The notes: generated by a model from the sequence alone, not told the origin. Shown: positions 1 through 5,352, counted from the first letter of the stretch. The stretch: DNA of 5,744 bases from an uncultured bacterium (GCA_945833895.1 CAMAGQ010000106.1:1-5744), one strand, 5' to 3'. Made by a program: numbers and translations.

Positions 1-35
1 ATGTTATGATGTATTATATACTATAAAAGGATGTA
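1..35 (+). promoter_or_regulatory. Leader of the PAS/kinase-like gene: candidate -10 and Shine-Dalgarno
   Basis: TATACT at 17-22 resembles a -10 box; any -35 would lie outside the window. AAAGG at 26-30 is a Shine-Dalgarno-like element 5 nt before the ATG at 36. All three plus frames have a stop codon close to or within this stretch, including TAA at 24-26 in the frame of the gene, so the gene cannot extend further left in frame. Whether a gene upstream ends here cannot be seen. Confidence 0.4.
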
Positions 36-1148
36 ATGCAAATTATGAACTTGGCTAGACTACTAAAACATATCGGATGGTTTCTTACTTCTTACAACAC
101 GCTTAATAACCTTGCAGATGCTGTAATAAAGGTTAACAAAGACGGGATTATCAGTTCGTATAACAAGCGGGCGAAAGAAGTCTTAGGATTTGTTGACGGC
201 GGATTTGGGAAATACAATATTGATAATATTATTAAGGATGCCGATGTTATTTCAAAATCCGAAAATCTTTCTCAACCGATACTTACAAGAGTAACACTTT
301 CTGAAAGAGAATTTTATGCGGAAATAAACTCAAAACCTTGTTTTAACGGTCATTGTGTTGTAATAAGAGATTTAACCGCATTAACAAAAGAGTTAAAAAA
401 CGAAGAAAAAATCCGCAAATTTAACAACGAAAAAAATGCAATGCTGGTTAAGGTTGAAGATGATATAAAAGCTCCAATCAGTTCAATTGCGGGATTTTCG
501 CAAGGCTTGTTGGACGGTTTAGGCGGTAGTTTATCGGAAAAACAAGAAAAATATGTTAGAATTATTCACAATAATGCGAATGATTTAGAGGAATTTTTGA
601 GCAAGTTAATCGGATTTTCAAAGGTCGAATCTTCAATCTATGAAGAAAATTACAAGACCTTTGATATTATTGAACTTATCAAAAACCAGTCAAAAGAATT
701 TGCTCAAAGACTATCTCAAAAAGAGATTACGCTTGATATTGAAGATATTAAACTGCAAAACAGAAATGTTTATACTGATATAAACGCCATAGAAAAAGTT
801 TACACTAACATTATGGAAACGGCACTAACAATGACTGAAAAAGGCTCAATTTCCGTTAGCCTGTCAAACCCGGCAGAAGAAATTTGTGAACTTTTAAAAA
901 TTACCAATCCTGCCGAATACTTATCAATGGGAATAATTGATACAGGTGTCGGAATTCCTGTTGATGAGATGAAATATTTATGTGAACCTTATGCACAACT
1001 TGAAAAAGGTAAGAAAAATCTGATGAGAGCATTCCGTTTAGGTATTGCAAGTATATTAACCAAAAGAGCCGGCGGGTTTATTACAATAAAATCCGAGGTT
1101 GCAAAAGGCACAAGGTATGAAATTATTTTGCCTATAGAAAAGAGATAA
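36..1148 (+). CDS. Soluble PAS + degenerate histidine-kinase-like protein (probable pseudokinase)
   Basis: Protein of 370 aa with no membrane segment, so probably cytoplasmic. Seen: a PAS-like region at about residues 24-113 (LADAVIKVNKDGII at the start, VVIRDLTALTKELK at the end); a HisKA/DHp-like helix pair at about 133-200 whose H-box region aligns well with the canonical SHELRTPL but reads EDDIKAPI (141-148), so the phospho-acceptor His is Asp142; and a HATPase_c-like region at about 245-368. In that region the N box reads NIMETA (258-263), with Thr262 where the Mg-coordinating Asn is normally found. The G1 box is intact (DTGVGIP, 302-308). The G2 box is eroded: AFRLG (332-336) where GxGxG is expected. 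A terminal GG...GT...LP pattern is retained. Known: these His and Asn residues are required for autophosphorylation in sensor kinases. Inferred: it is catalytically dead as a His kinase and acts as a sensor, scaffold or nucleotide-binding partner. The ATG at 36 has a Shine-Dalgarno at 5 nt; the ATG at 45 is the alternative. It ends 1 nt before the ABC ATPase gene, so the two are probably translationally coupled. Confidence 0.85.
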   Translation: MQIMNLARLLKHIGWFLTSYNTLNNLADAVIKVNKDGIISSYNKRAKEVLGFVDGGFGKYNIDNIIKDADVISKSENLSQPILTRVTLSEREFYAEINSKPCFNGHCVVIRDLTALTKELKNEEKIRKFNNEKNAMLVKVEDDIKAPISSIAGFSQGLLDGLGGSLSEKQEKYVRIIHNNANDLEEFLSKLIGFSKVESSIYEENYKTFDIIELIKNQSKEFAQRLSQKEITLDIEDIKLQNRNVYTDINAIEKVYTNIMETALTMTEKGSISVSLSNPAEEICELLKITNPAEYLSMGIIDTGVGIPVDEMKYLCEPYAQLEKGKKNLMRAFRLGIASILTKRAGGFITIKSEVAKGTRYEIILPIEKR

Positions 1149-1149
1149 A

Positions 1150-2148
1150 ATGAGCGGTGTAATTCTAAAAAATGTACGTAAAACGTACGATAACAATAAA
1201 ACAGTAATAAATAACGTAAATCTGGAAATTAAAGACAAAGAATTTGTTGTTCTTGTCGGAGCATCAGGCTGCGGAAAGTCAACGCTTTTAAGGATGATTG
1301 CGGGCTTAGAAGATATTTCGGAAGGTGAAATCTTTATCGGCGATAAAAAAGTGAACGACGTTCCGCCAAAAGACAGAGATATTGCCTTTGTTTTCCAAAG
1401 TTACGCCCTATATCCGCACATGACAGTGAGAGAAAATATCGCATTCGGGCTAAAAATGCGAAAAGCAGACAAAAAAACTATAGAGAAAAAAGTTCAAGAA
1501 GCCGCTGAAATTCTTAACCTTGGCGAATATCTTGACAGAAAGCCTAAACAACTATCAGGCGGTCAAAGGCAAAGAGTTGCCCTCGGTCGTGCAATTGTAA
1601 GAAATCCGAAAGTTTTCCTTATGGATGAGCCGTTATCAAATCTTGATGCTAAATTAAGGGTTCAAATGCGTTCGGAAATAAAAAAACTTCACGAAAAACT
1701 TCAAACAACATTCATTTACGTTACCCACGACCAAACAGAAGCATTAACAATGGGTGATAGGATTGTCGTGCTTAATAATGGTGATATTCAACAGGTTGAC
1801 ACTCCTTATGAGATTTATAATAACCCTAAGAATACATTCGTTGCAGGGTTTGTGGGTTCACCTCAGATGAATTTCATTGACGGAAAAGACATTGGGCTGG
1901 ATGAAAATATTATCTACGGGATTCGTCCCGAAAAAATGTTATCAGGTAACGGCGAAATAAAATTAACCGTTAATATTGATATTTCAGAAATGCTCGGCTC
2001 TGAAACCATTGCGTATTTTAATATCGGCGAAAGTAAATGCTCCGCCAAGTTAGAATCTGATGTTAATCTGAATAAATCTCTTGAAATCTGCATGAATACT
2101 TCTGATATGTATAAATTTGACAAACAAACAGGCGATCGGATTTATTAA
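1150..2148 (+). CDS. ABC transporter ATP-binding protein, MalK/UgpC/MsmX type
   Basis: Protein of 332 aa that powers an ABC importer from the inner face of the membrane. All nucleotide-binding motifs are visible and intact: Walker A GASGCGKST (37-45), Q-loop Gln83 in VFQSYALYPH, signature LSGGQ (135-139), Walker B VFLMDEP (155-161, catalytic Glu160), D-loop SNLD (163-166) and switch His193 in VTHDQTEA. The sequences GFVGSPQMNF and GIRPEKM, with a C-terminal OB/TOBE-like region (about 235-332), place it in the family serving carbohydrate and glycerol-3-phosphate importers. The C-terminal regulatory part is somewhat short, since relatives are usually about 350-370 aa. No permease or substrate-binding protein is adjacent, so the substrate cannot be assigned; it may serve several importers, as MsmX does. 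The gene starts 1 nt after the PAS/kinase-like gene with only a weak purine-rich AGAGA before it, which suggests coupled translation. Family certain, substrate unknown. Confidence 0.95.
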   Translation: MSGVILKNVRKTYDNNKTVINNVNLEIKDKEFVVLVGASGCGKSTLLRMIAGLEDISEGEIFIGDKKVNDVPPKDRDIAFVFQSYALYPHMTVRENIAFGLKMRKADKKTIEKKVQEAAEILNLGEYLDRKPKQLSGGQRQRVALGRAIVRNPKVFLMDEPLSNLDAKLRVQMRSEIKKLHEKLQTTFIYVTHDQTEALTMGDRIVVLNNGDIQQVDTPYEIYNNPKNTFVAGFVGSPQMNFIDGKDIGLDENIIYGIRPEKMLSGNGEIKLTVNIDISEMLGSETIAYFNIGESKCSAKLESDVNLNKSLEICMNTSDMYKFDKQTGDRIY

Positions 2149-2150
2149 AA

Positions 2151-2180
2151 ATGAACCTTTTTAATAAAATATCGTATTAT
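2151..2180 (+). promoter_or_regulatory. Candidate promoter for the WG-repeat protein gene
   Basis: TATTAT at 2175-2180 matches the -10 consensus at 5 of 6 positions. ATGAAC at 2151-2156 is a weak -35 (3 of 6), 18 nt upstream. Transcription would start near 2187, giving a leader of about 20 nt that carries the GGAG at 2197-2200. It lies immediately after the ABC ATPase stop codon; no convincing GC-rich terminator separates the two, so read-through is also possible. Confidence 0.4.
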
Positions 2181-2196
2181 AGATATGATGAATCTT

Positions 2197-2200
2197 GGAG
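2197..2200 (+). promoter_or_regulatory. Shine-Dalgarno that decides the start at 2209
   Basis: GGAG lies 8 nt before the ATG at 2209, an ideal spacing. The in-frame ATGs further upstream (2185, 2188) have no Shine-Dalgarno, and starting there would put eight extra residues, including an Asp, before an otherwise classic signal peptide. This supports 2209 as the true start. Confidence 0.75.
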
Positions 2201-2208
2201 ATAAAAAG

Positions 2209-3108
2209 ATGAAAAAGTTTGTTGGAATTATGGCATTGTGCTTGTTTTTAACGGGAAGTGTTGCAATGGCGAAACCGTCTCATGGCGGACACCATCACGA
2301 TAACCCGCCGCCACCTCCGCCTCCACCGCCACCAGTGCCTGTTTCAAGTTATGTGAACAGTTATCAGGAATCGTTCCCTGATTGTGACGAGCATACTTTG
2401 TTGATTAACGAAATGGTAACTGAATATTCCGATAATACAACCACCGTAAACAGGTTATATTCCGTTGTCGATAACAGCGGACATTCTATACTTATGAATG
2501 CTACGGAAGTTCAGCATTTGTTCAAGGATTACGACCATTATTTCTTGGCAAAGATTAACGGAAGTTACCTTGTTATTGACTCATACGGTCAACAGACAAG
2601 CCCTGACAGATATGTTACGGCAACTCCGCTTGAACCTGACAGAATCAAGGTTTCTAAAAATCTTTCATTCCTGAAAGTCGGCTACGGAGTGATTGATTAC
2701 GCAGGAAACGAAGTTATTCCCGTAAAATATCAGTCATTCAAAAACGGAAAATTCAATAACGGGGTCTATATAACCAAGATGAACGGCTACTGGGGGCTGG
2801 TAAGCCTTGACACAGGAGTTTTATTACGCAATGAGTATGACAGCATAAAAGGTATTCATTATGCGTACAAACTGAAAAAACAAGGTCGCTTCGGACTTGC
2901 TAATTACGCAGGACAGGTTGTTTTACCGACACAATATGATAAAGTTGATGATGTCGGTGACTTTATAGCAGTAAAAAAGAATAACTATTGGGCAGCCTAC
3001 GATGCTTACGGCAGAAGTTTGACACCATTTAAGTACAAAAAGATTAAAATGGACAGAAATACTTTGATAGGCGAAACCGACAGAGGTTCTGAAATGATTG
3101 CCAAATAA
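2209..3108 (+). CDS. Exported WG-repeat protein with His cluster and polyproline linker
   Basis: Protein of 299 aa counted from the ATG at 2209. Residues 1-21 form a textbook Sec signal peptide: MKK, a hydrophobic core, then AMA before the likely cleavage. No lipobox Cys is present, so it is probably periplasmic or secreted. The mature N-terminus has a His cluster (HGGHHHDN, 25-32) followed by ten prolines (33-42) and PVPV-type residues, which look like an extended linker and possible metal ligands. The C-terminal two thirds carry about five degenerate WG (KWG-type) repeats, near residues 119-144, 154-179, 193-215, 227-249 and 259-281. Their pattern is aromatic-G-(L/V)-hydrophobic-(D/N)-x-x-G-x-x-hydrophobic-x-P-x-x-Y-(D/x)-x-hydrophobic, for example YWGLVSL and RFGLANYAG...LPTQYDKV. 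Known: WG repeats build beta-rich domains of mostly unknown function in exported bacterial proteins. Ten prolines in a row would normally need EF-P for smooth translation. It is in the same direction as the ABC operon but has its own candidate promoter. Ligand and function are unknown. Confidence 0.88.
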   Translation: MKKFVGIMALCLFLTGSVAMAKPSHGGHHHDNPPPPPPPPPPVPVSSYVNSYQESFPDCDEHTLLINEMVTEYSDNTTTVNRLYSVVDNSGHSILMNATEVQHLFKDYDHYFLAKINGSYLVIDSYGQQTSPDRYVTATPLEPDRIKVSKNLSFLKVGYGVIDYAGNEVIPVKYQSFKNGKFNNGVYITKMNGYWGLVSLDTGVLLRNEYDSIKGIHYAYKLKKQGRFGLANYAGQVVLPTQYDKVDDVGDFIAVKKNNYWAAYDAYGRSLTPFKYKKIKMDRNTLIGETDRGSEMIAK

Positions 3109-3118
3109 AATTAAACGA

Positions 3119-3148
3119 TAGCAGGGTTTTAGTTTAACAGCCCTGCTA
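3119..3148 (-). terminator. Hairpin terminator at the convergent gene junction
   Basis: TAGCAGGG (3119-3126) and CCCTGCTA (3141-3148) form a perfect 8-bp stem around a 14-nt loop. On the minus strand the stem is followed by a T-rich run (TCGTTTAATTTTATTT, 3118 down to 3103), so it fits an intrinsic terminator for the 122-aa gene, whose last codons and stop lie in the stem and loop. In the plus direction the following bases are not U-rich, so its action on the WG-repeat transcript is doubtful. Confidence 0.55.
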
Positions 3149-3497
3149 CTTCGTTATACATAACCATATAAAAATCCGAGGTCGTAATATCAGGATTGCG
3201 TTTCATAAACTTTTTCGCATCAAATTTTGACAAGAATTTATCAAGTTTTTCAAGGACTTTTGGCTTATCTTCGTTTTCGTTTTTTAATTTTTCAATATAA
3301 TTTTTTGTCAAATAAACGATATCTTCTTCGGACAAAACAGGAGTTGAACTGATTTGAACTTCGTCTTTATCGTCGTTTTCAAGGTATCGTTTTTCATCAT
3401 CCTTGTTTTGTTCCTGCTGATTTTGACGTTTTTCCTGACCTGTTGAAAGTGCGGATTCAATCTTCCGACCAAAAGGATTATTTACCGAATTAAACAT
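3129..3497 (-). CDS. Hypothetical charged protein, 122 aa
   Basis: Not recognised. The N-terminal half (about residues 12-55) is rich in Gln, Asn, Asp, Glu and Lys and looks disordered; the rest (about 57-122) looks helical, with stretches such as SEEDIVYLTKNYIEKLKNE and VLEKLDKFLSKF. There is no Cys, signal peptide or membrane segment, so it is likely a soluble cytoplasmic protein. The ATG at 3497 has a good Shine-Dalgarno (AGAGG, 3508-3504) 6 nt upstream, which supports a real gene and this start. It lies 85 nt downstream of prmC on the same strand and could be read from the prmC transcript or from its own AT-rich upstream promoter. The stop overlaps the terminator hairpin. The ordered C-terminal part, not the linker-like N-terminus, is where homology would be expected. 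Confidence 0.75.
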   Translation of the reverse strand: MFNSVNNPFGRKIESALSTGQEKRQNQQEQNKDDEKRYLENDDKDEVQISSTPVLSEEDIVYLTKNYIEKLKNENEDKPKVLEKLDKFLSKFDAKKFMKRNPDITTSDFYMVMYNEVAGLLN

Positions 3498-3527
3498 ATA
3501 GTACCTCTATAGTTTTGAACATCAATT

Positions 3528-3545
3528 ATTATAACGGCAATTATA
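3528..3545 (-). promoter_or_regulatory. Candidate -10 boxes for the 122-aa gene
   Basis: Reading leftwards, two perfect TATAAT hexamers lie at 3545-3540 and 3533-3528, upstream of the AGAGG Shine-Dalgarno. No good -35 is visible (about 3 of 6 matches at best), and such A/T-rich intergenic DNA produces TATAAT by chance, so this is tentative. Confidence 0.3.
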
Positions 3546-3582
3546 ATCAGAAGTTTAATTAATCATCCAAACGAAGGAAAAC

Positions 3583-4422
3583 TTAAGCCAAATGACCGTA
3601 AATTACCCTGTCAATTCCTGCCAAATCTTTGAGAACCTTTATGTCGCAGAACCCGTAACGTTGCATAATCTCTGCAACCTGACGGCTTTGTCCTATTCCG
3701 AGTTCAAACAGAAGATAACCGTTTTTATTCAGGAACAAAGGTGCGTCTTTTGTAATTTTTTCATAAAACTCTAGCCCGTCGGTATCTTTGGTATATAAAG
3801 CCAAATCAGGCTCAAAGGTCACTTCTTTTTGAATTTCTTTTTTAATTTGAGGCGGAATGTACGGCGGATTTGACACAATCATATCAAATCTTTCATCCTC
3901 GCGTATTTTTGAGTAAATGTCAGATTTCCTAAACACCGCCTTGTTAAACAATTTAAACTTTTCCATATTAGAAAATGCCGTATGAATAGCATCAGACGAT
4001 ACATCAACCCCAAGAACCCGAGCATCCGTAAGTCTTGCAATCATACACGCAATACACCCGCTTCCGGTACACATATCCAAAACTTCGGAATATCCTCTAT
4101 CTTTAATGATTTCAACCGATTGGCGGACAAGAAATTCTGTTTCATCTCGAGGAATTAACACTGAAGGGTTTACGTTGAATTTTTCTCCCATAAAATCTGC
4201 CAAACCGATTATATATTGAATTGGCTGACGGGTTTTTGCTCGTAAAACGGCTTTTTCTTCCACGATTTTCAACTTGTCTGCCGTTAATTTTTTACCCATA
4301 AGAATATCGGTAAGCGTATATCCTGCAAAATGTTCTATTAGAAGTTTCACTTCAATATTTGCTTCGTTAGGCTCAATGCCTGCATCTGTAAGAATTTTTA
4401 CTATATCGGGAATTGTCGTCAT
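3583..4422 (-). CDS. prmC: Peptide chain release factor N5-glutamine methyltransferase PrmC (HemK)
   Basis: Protein of 279 aa, the usual length for the family. It methylates the Gln of the GGQ motif in release factors RF1 and RF2 using S-adenosylmethionine, which improves translation termination; it acts in the cytoplasm. Visible: an N-terminal helical release-factor-binding domain (about 1-85) ending in RQPIQYIIG (65-73); the family signature LIPRDETE (89-96); SAM-binding motif I LDMCTGSGCIA (115-125), with Cys in place of the usual Gly at position 118; acidic motif II GVDVS (138-142); the catalytic NPPY (185-188), which holds the substrate glutamine; and the family stretch FEPDLALYTKDTDGLEFY (203-220). 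All key residues are present, so it should be active. Its ATG overlaps the stop of the upstream gene (ATGA), with GAGG about 10 nt before it, indicating translational coupling. The usual partner prfA is not adjacent in this window. Confidence 0.96.
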   Translation of the reverse strand: MTTIPDIVKILTDAGIEPNEANIEVKLLIEHFAGYTLTDILMGKKLTADKLKIVEEKAVLRAKTRQPIQYIIGLADFMGEKFNVNPSVLIPRDETEFLVRQSVEIIKDRGYSEVLDMCTGSGCIACMIARLTDARVLGVDVSSDAIHTAFSNMEKFKLFNKAVFRKSDIYSKIREDERFDMIVSNPPYIPPQIKKEIQKEVTFEPDLALYTKDTDGLEFYEKITKDAPLFLNKNGYLLFELGIGQSRQVAEIMQRYGFCDIKVLKDLAGIDRVIYGHLA

Positions 4423-4931
4423 TCTTCATCATCCTCTGTTGTTGTATATTGTGGAGCGTGTTCTGTTATAATCTTGTCGATTAAGTCACGGGCTTCAAGT
4501 TTTGAGGTTAACTCAACTTTTTCTATGTCGTATTTCTTACATAATCTGTTGTAGTAATATAATTGCTTTTTGGTCGGCGGTTCTTTAGACATTTTGACTT
4601 CACGCAAAAACGCCCGCTTTCTCTTTTCAAACTCCTTTTGTGCTTCTATAATCGGTCTTTGCTGCTCTTTGTAGTCGTAATACTTTTTACATTCCTTTAA
4701 GTATTTTTTAGTGTCTGATTTAAACACATCATCATCAAGAAGTTCCGCCAAAAACTCAAACCTTGAACAGTTTAATTCAAGATAATACCTTTCATCAGCG
4801 ACAAAACTTTCCCAAATTTCGTCAACGGTCAAATCTGCGGACTTTTTAACCAACGCTCGCAGATAATTACACAAGGCGGACTTTTGATTTTTAGTCAAAG
4901 TTAAATAGATTTGTTTTTTAATCTCATACAT
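4419..4931 (-). CDS. Hypothetical protein upstream of and coupled to prmC, 170 aa
   Basis: No confident family. From the ATG at 4931 it is 170 aa, charged, Lys/Tyr-rich and largely helical, with a likely coiled coil around residues 75-115 (YLKECKKYYDYKEQQ to FEKRKRAFLREV). There are four scattered Cys (21, 55, 81, 131) but no CxxC pair, and no signal peptide or membrane segment. Residues 118-158 (PPTKKQLYYYNRL ... SKLEARDLIDKI) resemble a short helical module of the form T-x-KQ-x(3-8)-L...-S/T-K-x-EA-x-x-LI, often seen at the ends of DUF3072-like and phage or single-strand-DNA-related proteins; this is a weak resemblance from memory. The tail is acidic (TEDDEE). A GTG at 4952 would add seven residues (the next four Cys-Tyr-Tyr-Tyr); neither start has a Shine-Dalgarno. 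TATTAT (4943-4938) sits 6 nt before the ATG, so the message may be nearly leaderless. The stop overlaps the prmC start by 4 nt. Confidence 0.8.
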   Translation of the reverse strand: MYEIKKQIYLTLTKNQKSALCNYLRALVKKSADLTVDEIWESFVADERYYLELNCSRFEFLAELLDDDVFKSDTKKYLKECKKYYDYKEQQRPIIEAQKEFEKRKRAFLREVKMSKEPPTKKQLYYYNRLCKKYDIEKVELTSKLEARDLIDKIITEHAPQYTTTEDDEE

Positions 4932-4984
4932 TACAGAATAATAATAACACACTTCATAAAAAATAACGAAGGTATAATCAGCTT

Positions 4985-5004
4985 ATCGATTCCTCACAAA
5001 CCGT
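4985..5004. repeat. Intergenic direct repeat, copy 1
   Basis: ATCGATTCCTCACAAACCGT. It matches the copy at 5021-5040 apart from two single-base indels and one substitution, with a period of 36 nt. It is non-coding and lies between the 61-aa ORF and the 170-aa gene. Both copies are preceded by T, giving TATCGAT. Role unknown. Confidence 0.7.
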
Positions 5005-5019
5005 ACAAATTACAGTACG
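5002..5019. repeat. Inverted repeat CGTAC-N8-GTACG
   Basis: CGTAC (5002-5006) and GTACG (5015-5019) are perfect 5-bp arms around AAATTACA. It sits between the two direct repeats. The ATTACA/GTACGTAT content resembles the palindrome upstream of the XRE gene (5637-5654), so it may be another binding site, but the arms are short. Confidence 0.35.
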
Positions 5020-5020
5020 T

Positions 5021-5040
5021 ATCGATCCTCATAAAACCGT
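5021..5040. repeat. Intergenic direct repeat, copy 2
   Basis: ATCGATCCTCATAAAACCGT, the partner of 4985-5004. The 16 nt between the copies carry the inverted repeat at 5002-5019. It is too short, and has too few copies, for a CRISPR array; no transposase or coding sequence is linked to it. Confidence 0.7.
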
Positions 5041-5051
5041 GCTACGCGAAT

Positions 5052-5237
5052 CTATCGTTTAAGCAAATCTATCACTGAAAATCTGCGGGTTTTGTTAGAC
5101 AAGCTAAAGTCCAGCAGCTTTCTTTGGATAGGATTTGTCTGGAGAGCGGGCTGATGTTGATCAAGAACTTCGTCACCTCTCGCCTCTTGCGATTCATCCT
5201 TAACTAATTTTAAGTTTTGTTCAGTCATCTCATCCAT
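5052..5237 (-). CDS. Small ORF of unknown function, 61 aa
   Basis: Not recognised. The product is hydrophilic, with an acidic first half (EQNLKLVKDESQEARGDEV), a central QHQPALQTNPIQ stretch and a basic, possibly helical end (RRFSVIDLLKR); no Cys, Trp or membrane segment. It may start at the ATG at 5237 or at the ATG at 5228 (58 aa). There is no Shine-Dalgarno at the usual distance. A perfect TATAAT (5250-5245) ends 7 nt before the ATG, which would give an almost leaderless message, and a better-formed promoter lies further upstream at 5337-5310. The gene is framed by palindromes similar to those at the XRE gene, hinting at shared control. The length is short enough to arise by chance, so its reality is uncertain; a remnant of a longer gene is also possible. 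Confidence 0.45.
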   Translation of the reverse strand: MDEMTEQNLKLVKDESQEARGDEVLDQHQPALQTNPIQRKLLDFSLSNKTRRFSVIDLLKR

Positions 5238-5244
5238 GAAACCA

Positions 5245-5250
5245 ATTATA
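5245..5250 (-). promoter_or_regulatory. TATAAT immediately before the small ORF
   Basis: A perfect minus-strand -10 hexamer 7 nt before the ATG at 5237. If used, transcription would begin about at the start codon (leaderless). No recognisable -35 lies at 16-18 nt. A GTTACA half-site (5255-5260) sits just upstream. Confidence 0.3.
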
Positions 5251-5309
5251 CCTCGTTACATATTTATAAACACATTTTTTGAGAAAAAAGTGCGTATTTT
5301 TCTATAAAA

Positions 5310-5337
5310 AGTATACAATTGTTACATAACGTTACAA
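5310..5337 (-). promoter_or_regulatory. Candidate leftward promoter for the small ORF
   Basis: Reading leftwards, TTGTAA (5337-5332, 4 of 6 to the -35 consensus), a 16-nt spacer and TATACT (5315-5310, 5 of 6 to the -10). The start would fall near 5303, leaving a leader of about 65 nt before the 61-aa ORF. The -35 and spacer are covered by the near-palindrome at 5319-5337, the layout of a repressible promoter. Confidence 0.45.
5319..5337. promoter_or_regulatory. Near-palindromic operator candidate (GTTACA type)
   Basis: TTGTTACATAACGTTACAA is symmetric about 5328 at 7 of 9 base pairs. The GTTACA element matches the half-sites in front of the XRE gene, and the element overlaps the -35 of the leftward promoter. 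Inferred to be a binding site for the adjacent XRE protein. Confidence 0.5.
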
Positions 5338-5352
5338 AAACCGCCCCAAAGC

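Noticed and set aside
1056..1238. Open minus-strand frame of 60 codons
   Set aside because: It lies antisense across the end of the PAS/kinase-like gene and the start of the ABC ATPase, both clearly real, and has no ribosome binding site or recognisable content.
1914..2123. Open minus-strand frame of 69 codons
   Set aside because: Antisense shadow of the TOBE-like region of the ABC ATPase; no independent support.
3592..3774. Open plus-strand frame of 60 codons
   Set aside because: Antisense shadow of the prmC 3' region, whose protein motifs are unambiguous.
4274..4471. Open plus-strand frame of 65 codons
   Set aside because: Antisense to the prmC start and the end of its coupled upstream gene; no ribosome binding site or family signature.
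4932..4957. Eight-codon leader ORF (ATG at 4957, stop overlapping the ATG at 4931 as TAATG)
   Set aside because: Runs of ATT codons in A/T-rich DNA give such short frames easily, and there is no ribosome binding site before it.
4985..5040. Possible CRISPR array
   Set aside because: Only two imperfect copies with indels between them and a 16-nt gap, no further units and no cas gene in view.
4953..5051. Possible tRNA or other structured RNA gene in the CpG-richer intergenic stretch
   Set aside because: No T-loop GGTTCGAATCC-like motif, no cloverleaf-compatible arms and no CCA end; only short inverted arms are present.
5294..5316. Possible terminator: TTTTT-CTAT-AAAAA with flanking GTA/TAC
   Set aside because: The stem is essentially all A-T with a bulge and has no following T run; more likely an effect of A/T-rich sequence around the leftward promoter.
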